Shown one piece after another: positions 1-5,575 of a stretch of DNA of 10,283 nt. Origin of the DNA: Prochlorothrix sp035285005. Lineage in GTDB: Bacteria > Cyanobacteriota > Cyanobacteriia > Prochlorotrichales > Prochlorotrichaceae. The DNA lies in contig JAYKIB010000062.1 in assembly GCA_035285005.1 (NCBI GenBank), positions 1-10,283 of the forward strand. Direction: 5' to 3'. The notes under the pieces are model-generated. The model was not told where the DNA came from. It saw only the letters and a program-made list of their open reading frames with translations, and ran no database searches. The number at the start of each line of letters is the position of its first letter. The stretch's first letter is position 1. A program made the position numbers and the translations under genes.

Positions 1-57
1 AATCTCGGCGATCTCAGCAGTGCAAGCTTTCAGTCTGGCTTGGTCTTCGGGGGTCAT
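1..57 (-). CDS. 5' end of a leftward gene, possibly an ISKra4-type transposase (partial)
   Basis: Reading leftward from the ATG at 57-55 gives 19 open codons up to the window edge: MTPEDQARLKACTAEIAEI. A strong ribosome-binding site (AGGAG within TGAGGAGAGAGCC, complement of 58-70) lies about 7 nt before the ATG, so this is a convincing real start although only 57 nt are visible. The MTPE start followed by a charged helix ending in AEIAEI resembles, from memory, the N-terminus of cyanobacterial ISKra4-family transposases. That is recollection, not a search, and 19 residues cannot settle it. A 15-nt hairpin at 114-128 lies upstream where an insertion-sequence end might be. The rest of the gene is outside the window. 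The start is well supported; the family is a guess. Confidence 0.5.
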   Translation of the reverse strand, partial: MTPEDQARLKACTAEIAEI

Positions 58-113
58 GGCTCTCTCCTCAGGGCGACCCTTCTATTCTTACCCCTTAACC
101 TATTTTAACGAAA

Positions 114-128
114 GTGGGATGCTCCCAC
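114..128. other. Short perfect hairpin upstream of the partial gene
   Basis: GTGGGA and TCCCAC pair across the loop TGC. The hairpin lies 57 nt before the start of the leftward gene at 1-57. It could be part of an insertion-sequence end or leader, but no direct repeat or second end is visible. A 12-nt piece overlapping it (CGAAAGTGGGAT) recurs in inverse orientation near 10057-10068; matches of that length are expected by chance in 10 kb. Confidence 0.35.
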
Positions 129-134
129 TGGGGC

Positions 135-187
135 GGGCGTGTAACGCTGATACCGCAACGTTTCTAGCATCCATTGATGACACGCCC
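135..187 (-). repeat. 53-bp MITE-like element, copy 1
   Basis: The element has imperfect inverted ends: GGGCGTGT at 135-142 and ACACGCCC at 180-187. Read on the minus strand it matches the 53-bp element at 5091-5143. The first 15 nt (GGGCGTGTCATCAAT) are identical, as are 14 nt near the other end (TCAGCGTTACACGC), while the central 19 nt have diverged. The identity also extends outward by CCTA on the CATCAAT side. Two short ends of fixed spacing around a variable centre suggest a miniature inverted-repeat element, or the joined ends of an IS5/IS4-like insertion sequence. The assignment to a parent transposon is inference. Confidence 0.6.
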
Positions 188-273
188 TAGGGGCTATCAC
201 CCTTGCCATCCAACTCAACCCTGATTCTGCCGTGGCCACTCCGGTCAAGATCGACCATGGTTCGAGGTAGCCC
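188..273 (-). repeat. Degraded copy (F) of the ~100-bp interspersed repeat
   Basis: On the minus strand this stretch starts with GGGCTACCTCGAA (complement of 261-273), close to the family end GGGCACCTCGAAA. It later contains GGCCACGG and AATCAGGGTT (complement of 217-226), in the order and spacing of the family core. The hairpin part and distal end are not recognisable and may have been removed where the 53-bp element ends at 187. This is a remnant, aligned by eye only. Confidence 0.4.
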
Positions 274-329
274 TTAAATTTTTCGCAGGAAATGCCCCCT
301 CCCCCCTGTTCTCCTGACAAGCTAGGACA

Positions 330-439
330 GGGCACCTCGAAAAATTCCAATTTTTGCCCAGTGGTCTACGCAAAAATCAGGGTTGTGGGGGGGGGCGGCT
401 TCGCCGCCCCGCCCCCCCCCACAATTAATCGAGGTACCC
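330..439 (+). repeat. Structured ~100-bp interspersed repeat, copy A
   Basis: The inverted ends are GGGCACCTCGA (330-340) and TCGAGGTACCC (429-439). Inside are a small AT hairpin (AAAAATT/AATTTTT around 341-355), the family core CAAAAATCAGGGTT (371-384) and a long GC hairpin. The outer arms of that hairpin, TTGTGGGGGGGGG (383-395) and CCCCCCCCCACAA (412-424), pair perfectly over 13 bp around an inner GGCGGC-type stem. Copies B, C, D and E share this plan. The arms here have expanded into nine-base G and C runs, making this copy the longest (110 bp). It lies about 100 nt upstream of the TerB gene. Confidence 0.85.
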
Positions 440-470
440 GACAGATGAATCGAGGTGGCCTTACCCATTC

Positions 471-502
471 TTGAGCAACTTCTGACTTGAGCAACTTCTG
501 AC
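471..502 (+). repeat. 16-bp tandem duplication upstream of the TerB gene
   Basis: TTGAGCAACTTCTGAC occurs twice with no gap (471-486 and 487-502), ending 39 nt before the TerB start. It could be a duplicated protein-binding site or simple slippage. No clear -10 element at the right spacing from either copy was found, so I do not call a promoter. Confidence 0.6.
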
Positions 503-541
503 CAATTACGTCCAAACCCTATTTGCACAAGGAGACGATCG

Positions 542-988
542 ATGGGACTTTTTGATGCGTTTCGGAAAACGGCCCAGCAAACCCCAACGGCTCTGGGGCC
601 AGCGGAAGCCTTTGCAGCCATGATGCTGCTGGTGGTGGCCTCGGATGGCTACCTGGCGGATGATGAAGTGCGTCTACTCAATGCCACGCTTAACCGTATG
701 AAACTGTTCCGCAGCTACTCCGATGATGTCATGCGGCGGATGTTCGATAACCTCTGCAACATCCTCAAGCGAGAAGGGGCCGAGCACCTCTTTAATGCAG
801 CCGTCGCGACGCTCCCCCACGATCTCTATGACACCACCTTTGCGATCGCGACGGATCTGGTCCTAGCGGACGGAGAAGTGACCCAGGAAGAGGAGGAAAT
901 CCTCACCAGTCTTTGCCGTGCCCTGGAACTCCCGGAAGCCCTGGTGAATGATGTGATTCGGATCATGATGATCAAAAATAAGGGCTAA
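542..988 (+). CDS. TerB-family (tellurite-resistance-like) protein
   Basis: This 148-residue soluble, mainly helical protein resembles the TerB fold, seven to eight helices around acidic metal-binding loops. Two acidic loops are visible: ASDGYLADDE (33-42) and ADGEVTQEEEE (109-119), each following a hydrophobic helix, which is the TerB pattern of two repeated halves. There is no signal peptide or membrane segment. The ATG at 542 has a textbook ribosome-binding site (AAGGAG, 529-534) 7 nt upstream. No other ter gene is nearby, so a tellurite-resistance operon is not supported. Stand-alone TerB proteins are common in cyanobacteria and their role is unclear; a metal-sensing or stress role is inference. 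Repeat copy E begins 1 nt after the stop codon. Confidence 0.85.
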   Translation: MGLFDAFRKTAQQTPTALGPAEAFAAMMLLVVASDGYLADDEVRLLNATLNRMKLFRSYSDDVMRRMFDNLCNILKREGAEHLFNAAVATLPHDLYDTTFAIATDLVLADGEVTQEEEEILTSLCRALELPEALVNDVIRIMMIKNKG

Positions 989-989
989 A

Positions 990-1088
990 GGGCACCGCCA
1001 TTGAGGAATTGGGGCGGCGAGACCGCCCCACGCAAACTGGATCAGTACGTCGGCTCTCTCCCAAAGTTTTGGATTTTTCGGGGTGCCC
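990..1088 (-). repeat. Structured ~100-bp interspersed repeat, copy E (reverse orientation)
   Basis: Read on the minus strand it begins GGGCACCCCGAAAAATCC and ends GGCGGTGCCC, in the family plan. A small 5' hairpin (CCAAA/TTTGG) precedes a diverged core. The GC hairpin is GGGGCGG (1011-1017), loop CGAGA, CCGCCCC (1023-1029). It is 99 bp, like copies C and D. It begins one base after the terB stop and ends 89 nt before the PRC-barrel start, so it occupies most of that intergenic space. It could act as the mRNA 3' end of terB, although no T-run follows the stem. Confidence 0.8.
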
Positions 1089-1177
1089 TTTAGTATTGTT
1101 AAGATGAGTAAACGCGGGGCAACATCCCCCCACTTTTCAGCATTCTTTCGGCACTGATTCGAGATTAGGACTCGGCG

Positions 1178-2644
1178 ATGGCATCTGAACTGATTTGGCA
1201 CCGTTCTGAAATTCTGGGCACTCAGGTAATCACCCGCAGCACCGGCAAGCGCCTGGGCGTGGTCAGTGAATTGCTGGTTGATGTCGATCGGCGGGAAGTG
1301 GTGGCCCTCGGATTGCGGGACAGCACCGTGGCCCGAGTCCTCCCCGGCCTCAGCCTCACCACCTACATGTACCTGGATGCCGTGCAGCAGGTGGGGGATG
1401 TGGTCCTGGTGGAAGACAGCGACGTCATCGAAGACATCGACCCCGAAGAGTACAGCACCCTCATTAACAGTGAGGTGATTACGGAAAATAACGACCCCCT
1501 GGGACGGGTTCGGGGCTATAAGTTCAACCTCGAAACCGGGGAAGTGGAAGCTCTGATCATCGCAACCGTGGGGATTTCGGCAGTGCCCGACCCGCTGCTG
1601 AGCACCTATGAGCTACCGATCGAAGAAATTTCGAGCACCGGTCCCAATCGCATCATTGTCTTTGAGGGATCTGAAGATCGCCTGGTGCAGTTGACCGTCG
1701 GTGTGATGGAGAAGCTGGGGCTGGGTGTCGCTCCCTGGGAGCGGGATGACGAGGAAGAGTACATTATCCCCACCACCCCCGCCGAGAACCAGTTGGGCAC
1801 CGGGGAACCCCTACGCACCCCAGCCTACAGTCAGCCCTATCGCCAACCCGCCGTCCAACAGCAACGCGCCCCCCAGCGGATCAACCAGTGGGAAGAGGAC
1901 AATTGGAATGAGCCGGAGCCGGAATTGGTGCCCCGTACCATGCCCCAACCCCAGGAGCAACACCGCCGCTATTACGAGCCAGACCCCCAAGGGGGATATC
2001 CGCCGGACCCCCGATCGGCGGGCTATGCACCGGGCTACCCACCGGATTACCCTGCCAACTCTGCCGCACCAGACTACCGATCGGGTTATGGATCGGCCCC
2101 GGAACCGAGCCGGGATCCCTATGGCGATCGTCGTGCCGATCGCTACGATCGCGCCCCAGCCCCCCGCTATCCCGAGTCTCGCTACGCTGAACCGAGCTAT
2201 TCTGAGCCCAGTTACCCCGAGTCTCGCTATTCCGCACCGAGCTACCCCGAATCCCGCTATTCCGATCGATCCCCCACCCGGTCCCCCGAACCCTCCCGTC
2301 CCCCCGTCTCCGATCGGGGCGATCGGGCCGTAGACCAACCGGGGAACCGAGCCTTCGATCGGCCCCCCGAGCGCACTCCCGAACCGGCCCGCCGGGAACC
2401 GAGCCGCCCTGCAGCCGATACCTACCGCACCCCGGAGCCAACCACTCCCCCCGCCGCCAGCTCCACAGCGGTCAGCAGCGACACGGGCTACAACAACTAC
2501 TTTGACGATGAGGATGTGTGGGCCGATACCCCCAGCCCCACCCCCTACCAAGCGCCATTGCAGCTCCCGGAGAAACAACCCGAGAAACAGCCCGAGAAAC
2601 ACCCGGAGAAGCAACCCCAGCGCCAATATGAGTACGAAGACTAA
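1178..2644 (+). CDS. Tandem PRC-barrel protein with long disordered C-terminal tail
   Basis: This 488-residue protein has two PRC-barrel-like domains, about 8-85 (IGTQV-like start, LGVVSELLVDVDRREVVALG) and 95-170 (SEVITENNDPLGRVRGYKFN). Each is the small beta-barrel known from photosynthetic reaction centre subunit H and RimM. From about 200 on it is disordered and rich in Pro, Arg, Tyr, Ser and Glu. The tail has ten-residue repeats of the type PESRYSAPSY at 332-363, an acidic aromatic patch YNNYFDDEDVWADTP (438-452), and four EKQP/EKHP units near 465-479. There is no signal peptide or membrane segment. The ATG follows a modest AGGA at about 7 nt. PRC-barrel proteins with this N-terminal half are widespread in cyanobacteria; the function is not established to my knowledge, and an adaptor or assembly role is inference. 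It may be cotranscribed with tldD 80 nt downstream. Confidence 0.85.
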   Translation: MASELIWHRSEILGTQVITRSTGKRLGVVSELLVDVDRREVVALGLRDSTVARVLPGLSLTTYMYLDAVQQVGDVVLVEDSDVIEDIDPEEYSTLINSEVITENNDPLGRVRGYKFNLETGEVEALIIATVGISAVPDPLLSTYELPIEEISSTGPNRIIVFEGSEDRLVQLTVGVMEKLGLGVAPWERDDEEEYIIPTTPAENQLGTGEPLRTPAYSQPYRQPAVQQQRAPQRINQWEEDNWNEPEPELVPRTMPQPQEQHRRYYEPDPQGGYPPDPRSAGYAPGYPPDYPANSAAPDYRSGYGSAPEPSRDPYGDRRADRYDRAPAPRYPESRYAEPSYSEPSYPESRYSAPSYPESRYSDRSPTRSPEPSRPPVSDRGDRAVDQPGNRAFDRPPERTPEPARREPSRPAADTYRTPEPTTPPAASSTAVSSDTGYNNYFDDEDVWADTPSPTPYQAPLQLPEKQPEKQPEKHPEKQPQRQYEYED

Positions 2645-2724
2645 ACCCGAGCACGAAAACCAAAGCCGAGTGCATCGAGAACCCCAAAAGCAGGCACAAT
2701 ACGGGAGGAATACCTAGGCAACCC

Positions 2725-4137
2725 ATGTCCATGCCCACCACCCTATCGACCGATCTCAAGAACCGCTTGGCAGATCTGATGCACCGCTATCAGCATCAAG
2801 TGGATTACCTGGCCATTCGTCTCGAAGAGTCTGAAGGAACGGATTTACTCCTGCGGGGCGATCGCATTGAAACCCTGAGTGAAGGGCTATCCATTGGCGG
2901 GCATGTGCGGGCCTGCCATCGGGGGGGCTGGGGCTTTGCCAGCTTTAACCGCCTTGCCGGGATTGAAGCCCAAATCGAAGCCGCGATCGCCGCAGCGCGC
3001 ATGGTGGGCCGCGAAGAGACCCTCCTGGCCCCGATCGAAATTCTCCAAACCACCTACCATCTTCCCCTCCAGGGCACCGATCCCCGCCACATTTCCCTGG
3101 CCCAGAAAAAGAGCCTCTGCGAACACTACCAGGAAATTCTGCGTTCCGTGGACGATCGCATTGCCACGGTCTCGGTGCGCTACGGCGACAGCACCCAACG
3201 CATTTTGCTCGCCACCTCCGAGGGCACCTTCCTCGAACAGTCCTGGTCCGACATGGAAATGCGGTTTGCAGCCACAGCCCGCCATGGTGAGACCGTGCAG
3301 ACCGGTCGGGAAACCACCGGATCCCGCAATGGGTTTGAAGACTTACAAAATCTGGATCAGCAGGTGGAAAGTGCCGCTCGTCGGGCTGTGGAAGCGCTCG
3401 CCCTGCCGCCAATCCAGGGAGGCACCTACACCGTGGTCATTGACCCAATCCTGACGGGGCTATTCGTCCATGAGGCCTTTGGCCACCTGTCCGAAGCGGA
3501 TATGGCCTATGAAAACCCCGACATTTTGGAAGTAATGACCCTGGGGCGGCGGTTTGGTCCCAAGGATTTACAGATTTTTGATGGGGCGGCACCATCCGGC
3601 CATCGGGGCAGCTATGGCTTCGATGACGAGGGCACACCGGCCACCACCACCCAACTGATCAAGGACGGGGTGTTAGTGGGACGACTCCACTCCCGCGAAA
3701 CAGCCGGTAAGTTGGGCGAAGCACCCACGGGTAATGCTCGCTGTTTGAGCTACTACTACCCCCCGATCGTCCGGATGACCAACACCTGGATCGATCGGGG
3801 CAGCACCCCCGTTCCAGACCTGATGGCGGATCTCAAGGAGGGGGTCTACGCTCGCAACTGGCTGGGCGGCATGACCAACGGCGAGATGTTCACCTTTACC
3901 GCCGGGGAAGCCTGGATGATTCGGGATGGCAAGCTGGCGGAACCGGTGCGGGATGTGACGCTGTCGGGGAACGTCTTTACGACCTTGGCCGATATTGAGG
4001 CGATCGGGGATGACTTCTATTGGGATGAATCCGGCGGTTGTGGCAAAGGGGGCCAGAGCGGTTTACCCGTGGGCTGTGGCGGACCCAGTTTGCGGATTGG
4101 CAATGTGGTCGTGGGAGGCCAATTAGAGGACGAGTAA
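2725..4137 (+). CDS. tldD: TldD/PmbA-family metallopeptidase, TldD type
   Basis: The 470-residue protein is full length for the family (about 450-490). TldD supplies the metal-dependent active site of the TldD/TldE (PmbA) peptidase, which degrades unfolded peptides and, in enterobacteria, matures microcin B17. The catalytic HExxxH motif is intact as HEAFGH (249-254), so this is the active TldD type rather than PmbA/TldE, which lacks it. The conserved C-terminal segment CGKGGQSGLPVGCGGPSLRI (439-458) contains the family's conserved cysteine. No signal peptide is present; a cytosolic location is expected. The start is the ATG at 2725; GGGAGG at 2703-2708 is 16 nt away, rather far, and a second ATG at 2731 is possible. 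No tldE/pmbA partner lies in the window, so it must be elsewhere if it exists. Copy B of the interspersed repeat follows 38 nt after the stop. Confidence 0.93.
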   Translation: MSMPTTLSTDLKNRLADLMHRYQHQVDYLAIRLEESEGTDLLLRGDRIETLSEGLSIGGHVRACHRGGWGFASFNRLAGIEAQIEAAIAAARMVGREETLLAPIEILQTTYHLPLQGTDPRHISLAQKKSLCEHYQEILRSVDDRIATVSVRYGDSTQRILLATSEGTFLEQSWSDMEMRFAATARHGETVQTGRETTGSRNGFEDLQNLDQQVESAARRAVEALALPPIQGGTYTVVIDPILTGLFVHEAFGHLSEADMAYENPDILEVMTLGRRFGPKDLQIFDGAAPSGHRGSYGFDDEGTPATTTQLIKDGVLVGRLHSRETAGKLGEAPTGNARCLSYYYPPIVRMTNTWIDRGSTPVPDLMADLKEGVYARNWLGGMTNGEMFTFTAGEAWMIRDGKLAEPVRDVTLSGNVFTTLADIEAIGDDFYWDESGGCGKGGQSGLPVGCGGPSLRIGNVVVGGQLEDE

Positions 4138-4175
4138 CAGCCGCTGACAGCTATCGCCCGAGTTAACTGACAGAA

Positions 4176-4273
4176 GGGCACCTCGAAAAATTAGAATTTC
4201 CGCCGGGTGAGCCACGCAAAAATCAGGGTTGTGATGGGCGACTTCGCCGCCCATCACAATGAATCGAAGTCCC
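4176..4273 (+). repeat. Structured ~100-bp interspersed repeat, copy B, between convergent genes
   Basis: The ends are GGGCACCTCGA (4176-4186) and TCGAAGTCCC (4264-4273). The core CAAAAATCAGGGTT (4217-4230) is identical to that of copy A. The hairpin pairs TGTGATGGGCG (4230-4240) with CGCCCATCACA (4248-4258), a perfect 11-bp stem with a 7-nt loop. The copy fills the gap between tldD (stop 4137) and the leftward GAF gene, whose stop codon begins 2 nt after its end, so it may work as a bidirectional transcript end. On the GAF transcript the stem is followed, after about 7 nt, by a short T run (GATTTTTG), which is only weakly terminator-like. Confidence 0.85.
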
Positions 4274-4275
4274 CA

Positions 4276-4884
4276 CTAGCGGACCACCAACAGATTGGCA
4301 TTCTCAATCAAACAGGTCACCGTTTCACGACAGAGCAACACCTGGTCCGCCACCTCATCCGTAAAGTAGTTCGCTTCCGAGTGCATTAGCGTCAGGATCC
4401 CCAACACCACTTTGCTGCGCATCAGGGGAATCGCCAGGGCCGATCGGGTTTCGTAGGGCTGATTCGAGAGCTGAATCCAGCGATCGTCGGTTTTCGTATC
4501 GGACACACATCCGATGCGCTGGTTACGATACGCCCAGCCCGCTAAGCCCTGGTCTAGCACCTGACCAATCAGGTTTTGCTTCATTTCCTGAATGACGGGG
4601 CCTCGGGCCAGGATACTCTCCAGAAAGACACCAGACTTATCGATCAAAAACAAACTACTAGACTCGGCCCCCGCCAGTTGATTCACCACCCGAAGCACAT
4701 GTTGAAGGGTGGACTTCATCAAGAACTGGCTCTTCGTGGTGTGCGCAAGCCGGACAGCACCCTTCAGCAGCTCCTGATTCGCCTCGTAGGCCCGTTGAGC
4801 CTGCCGAAGTTTGAGGGCCTCAGATTGGAGTTGCTGAAGTTGGGTCGAGTCAAGGGTGGGAGACAGGGACGAGGGGGCAGACAT
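4276..4884 (-). CDS. Stand-alone GAF-domain protein
   Basis: The 202-residue soluble protein has a predicted coiled-coil N-terminus (about 14-48, LQQLQSEALKLRQAQRAYEA) followed by one GAF domain (about 52-195). Typical GAF features are SSLFLIDKSG (76-85), the LDQGLAGWAY turn (110-119), TDDRWIQL (132-139), SALAIPLM (148-155) and VLGILTLMHS (160-169). GAF domains bind cyclic nucleotides, bilins or other small ligands and usually sit in sensor kinases or cyclases; no output domain is fused here. A cysteine occurs at 126 (RIGCVSD), but I see no motif that establishes bilin attachment. The start is the ATG at 4884. An upstream in-frame TTG at 4953 would add 23 residues rich in Arg, Leu and Pro and is less likely. 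No clear ribosome-binding site is visible. It may act through dimerisation with another sensor protein (inference). Confidence 0.85.
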   Translation of the reverse strand: MSAPSSLSPTLDSTQLQQLQSEALKLRQAQRAYEANQELLKGAVRLAHTTKSQFLMKSTLQHVLRVVNQLAGAESSSLFLIDKSGVFLESILARGPVIQEMKQNLIGQVLDQGLAGWAYRNQRIGCVSDTKTDDRWIQLSNQPYETRSALAIPLMRSKVVLGILTLMHSEANYFTDEVADQVLLCRETVTCLIENANLLVVR

Positions 4885-5090
4885 TGTAGTAACCGCAGAA
4901 TTCAGGGTAGGAAAAAGAGGCCGCAAGCACGGAAGGACACGGCGCAGGGCCAAGGGCTAGAAACCAAGGGCTAGAAACCAAAGATGCCAAAACCCAGTGC
5001 AGAGAGTCGGGCCAAAAGAGCACGATCGGTTGAGAATTGGCAGTCACCAGGCGATCGATCGCCACCGCCCTGTTGCGTAGCATCGGCCTA
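4885..5090. other. Upstream region of the GAF gene, with a 14-bp tandem duplication
   Basis: This is the first part of an 878-nt gene-free block (4885-5765). CAAGGGCTAGAAAC occurs twice in tandem at 4951-4964 and 4965-4978. A double palindrome GCGATCGATCGC lies at 5051-5062, a near-HIP1 sequence. I could not identify a convincing leftward promoter, and no open frame here looks like a gene. Confidence 0.5.
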
Positions 5091-5143
5091 GGGCGTGTCA
5101 TCAATTAACTGTAGGGCTCCTGCGATGTCAGCGTTACACGCTC
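5091..5143 (+). repeat. 53-bp MITE-like element, copy 2
   Basis: It begins GGGCGTGTCATCAAT (5091-5105) and ends TCAGCGTTACACGCTC (5128-5143). It has the same length and ends as the element at 135-187 but the opposite orientation. It is directly preceded by CCTA, as is the other copy when read in the same direction. The central 19 nt differ. No open frame fits within it, so it would be non-autonomous if mobile. Confidence 0.6.
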
Positions 5144-5174
5144 ATCCCCCTGTTATTTTACCCGGTGTTCTGTG

Positions 5175-5273
5175 GGGCACCTCGAAAAATCAAAGCTCTT
5201 GCCCAGTGACCCACGTAAAAATCAGGGTTAGGTTGGGCGGCGAAGCCGCCCAACCCAATTAATCGAGGTGTTC
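5175..5273 (+). repeat. Structured ~100-bp interspersed repeat, copy C
   Basis: It starts GGGCACCTCGAAAAATC and ends TCGAGGTG (5263-5270). The core is TAAAAATCAGGGTT (5216-5229), one base different from copies A and B. The hairpin is a perfect 11-bp stem, GGTTGGGCGGC (5231-5241), loop GAA, GCCGCCCAACC (5245-5255). The total length is 99 bp. It lies 17 nt before the outer inverted repeat that encloses the hairpin array. Confidence 0.85.
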
Positions 5274-5290
5274 TATACAATCTGTCATGC

Positions 5291-5560
5291 AGAGGATGTT
5301 TGGACACTGCGGCCAAGGGCCTACGGCCCTTGCAGAATCCCCCTCAGTCCCCCTTTTGAAGGGGGAAGCAAGAACTACCCCCCCCTTAGAAAGGGGGAAG
5401 TAAAGGCTATCCCCCCTTAGAAAGGGGGAAGCAAAAACTATCCCCCCCTTAGAAAGGGGGAAGTAAAGGCTATCCCCCCTTAGAAAGGGGGAAGCAAAAA
5501 TTATCCCCCCCTTAGAAAGGGGGGTTCGGGGGGATTCTCTTAGGTTTCCAAACATCCTCT
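5291..5560. repeat. Inverted-repeat-bounded segment holding the hairpin array
   Basis: AGAGGATGTTTGGA (5291-5304) and its exact reverse complement TCCAAACATCCTCT (5547-5560) enclose 242 bp. Just inside the left arm is a perfect hairpin, CAAGGGCC-TAC-GGCCCTTG (5314-5332). Inside both arms are a second, inner pair, GAATCCCCC (5335-5343) and GGGGGATTC, next to the array. The nested symmetry suggests one element inserted between repeat copies C and D. I see no target-site duplication. Confidence 0.65.
5349..5524. repeat. Six-unit C/G hairpin array with 63-bp dimer period
   Basis: Each unit is a short palindrome of the form CCCCCCTTAGAAAGGGGG plus a 13-nt linker. Units 2 to 5 are 5379-5410 (32 nt), 5411-5441 (31), 5442-5473 (32) and 5474-5504 (31). 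The linkers alternate between AAGTAAAGGCTAT and AAGCAAAAACTAT (last form AAGCAAAAATTAT). Unit 1 is a variant (CCCCCTTTTGAAGGGGG, 5349-5365) and unit 6 runs from 5505 into the right flank. The array evidently grew by duplication of a two-unit block. It is not a CRISPR array, since the linkers are not unique and the repeat part is only about 18 nt. Confidence 0.8.
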
Positions 5561-5575
5561 CAGGATCCGTCATCC

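Noticed and set aside
1811..2626. Long open frame on the minus strand (271 codons) opposite the PRC-barrel tail
   Set aside because: It is the shadow of a GC-rich, repetitive Pro/Arg/Ser tail. Its translation is Gly/Arg/Ile-rich and featureless, and the plus-strand gene is clearly real from its PRC domains.
2887..3412. Minus-strand frames of 132 and 155 codons opposite tldD
   Set aside because: They are shadows of tldD, whose motifs and full length are unambiguous.
4885..4953. TTG start at 4953 for the GAF protein
   Set aside because: The added 23 residues are Arg/Leu/Pro-rich without domain similarity, TTG is rare, and the ATG at 4884 precedes the coiled coil directly.
5349..5524. CRISPR array
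   Set aside because: The units have a suitable period (31-32 nt), but there are no unique spacers: linkers are 13 nt and alternate between two sequences. No cas gene is present.
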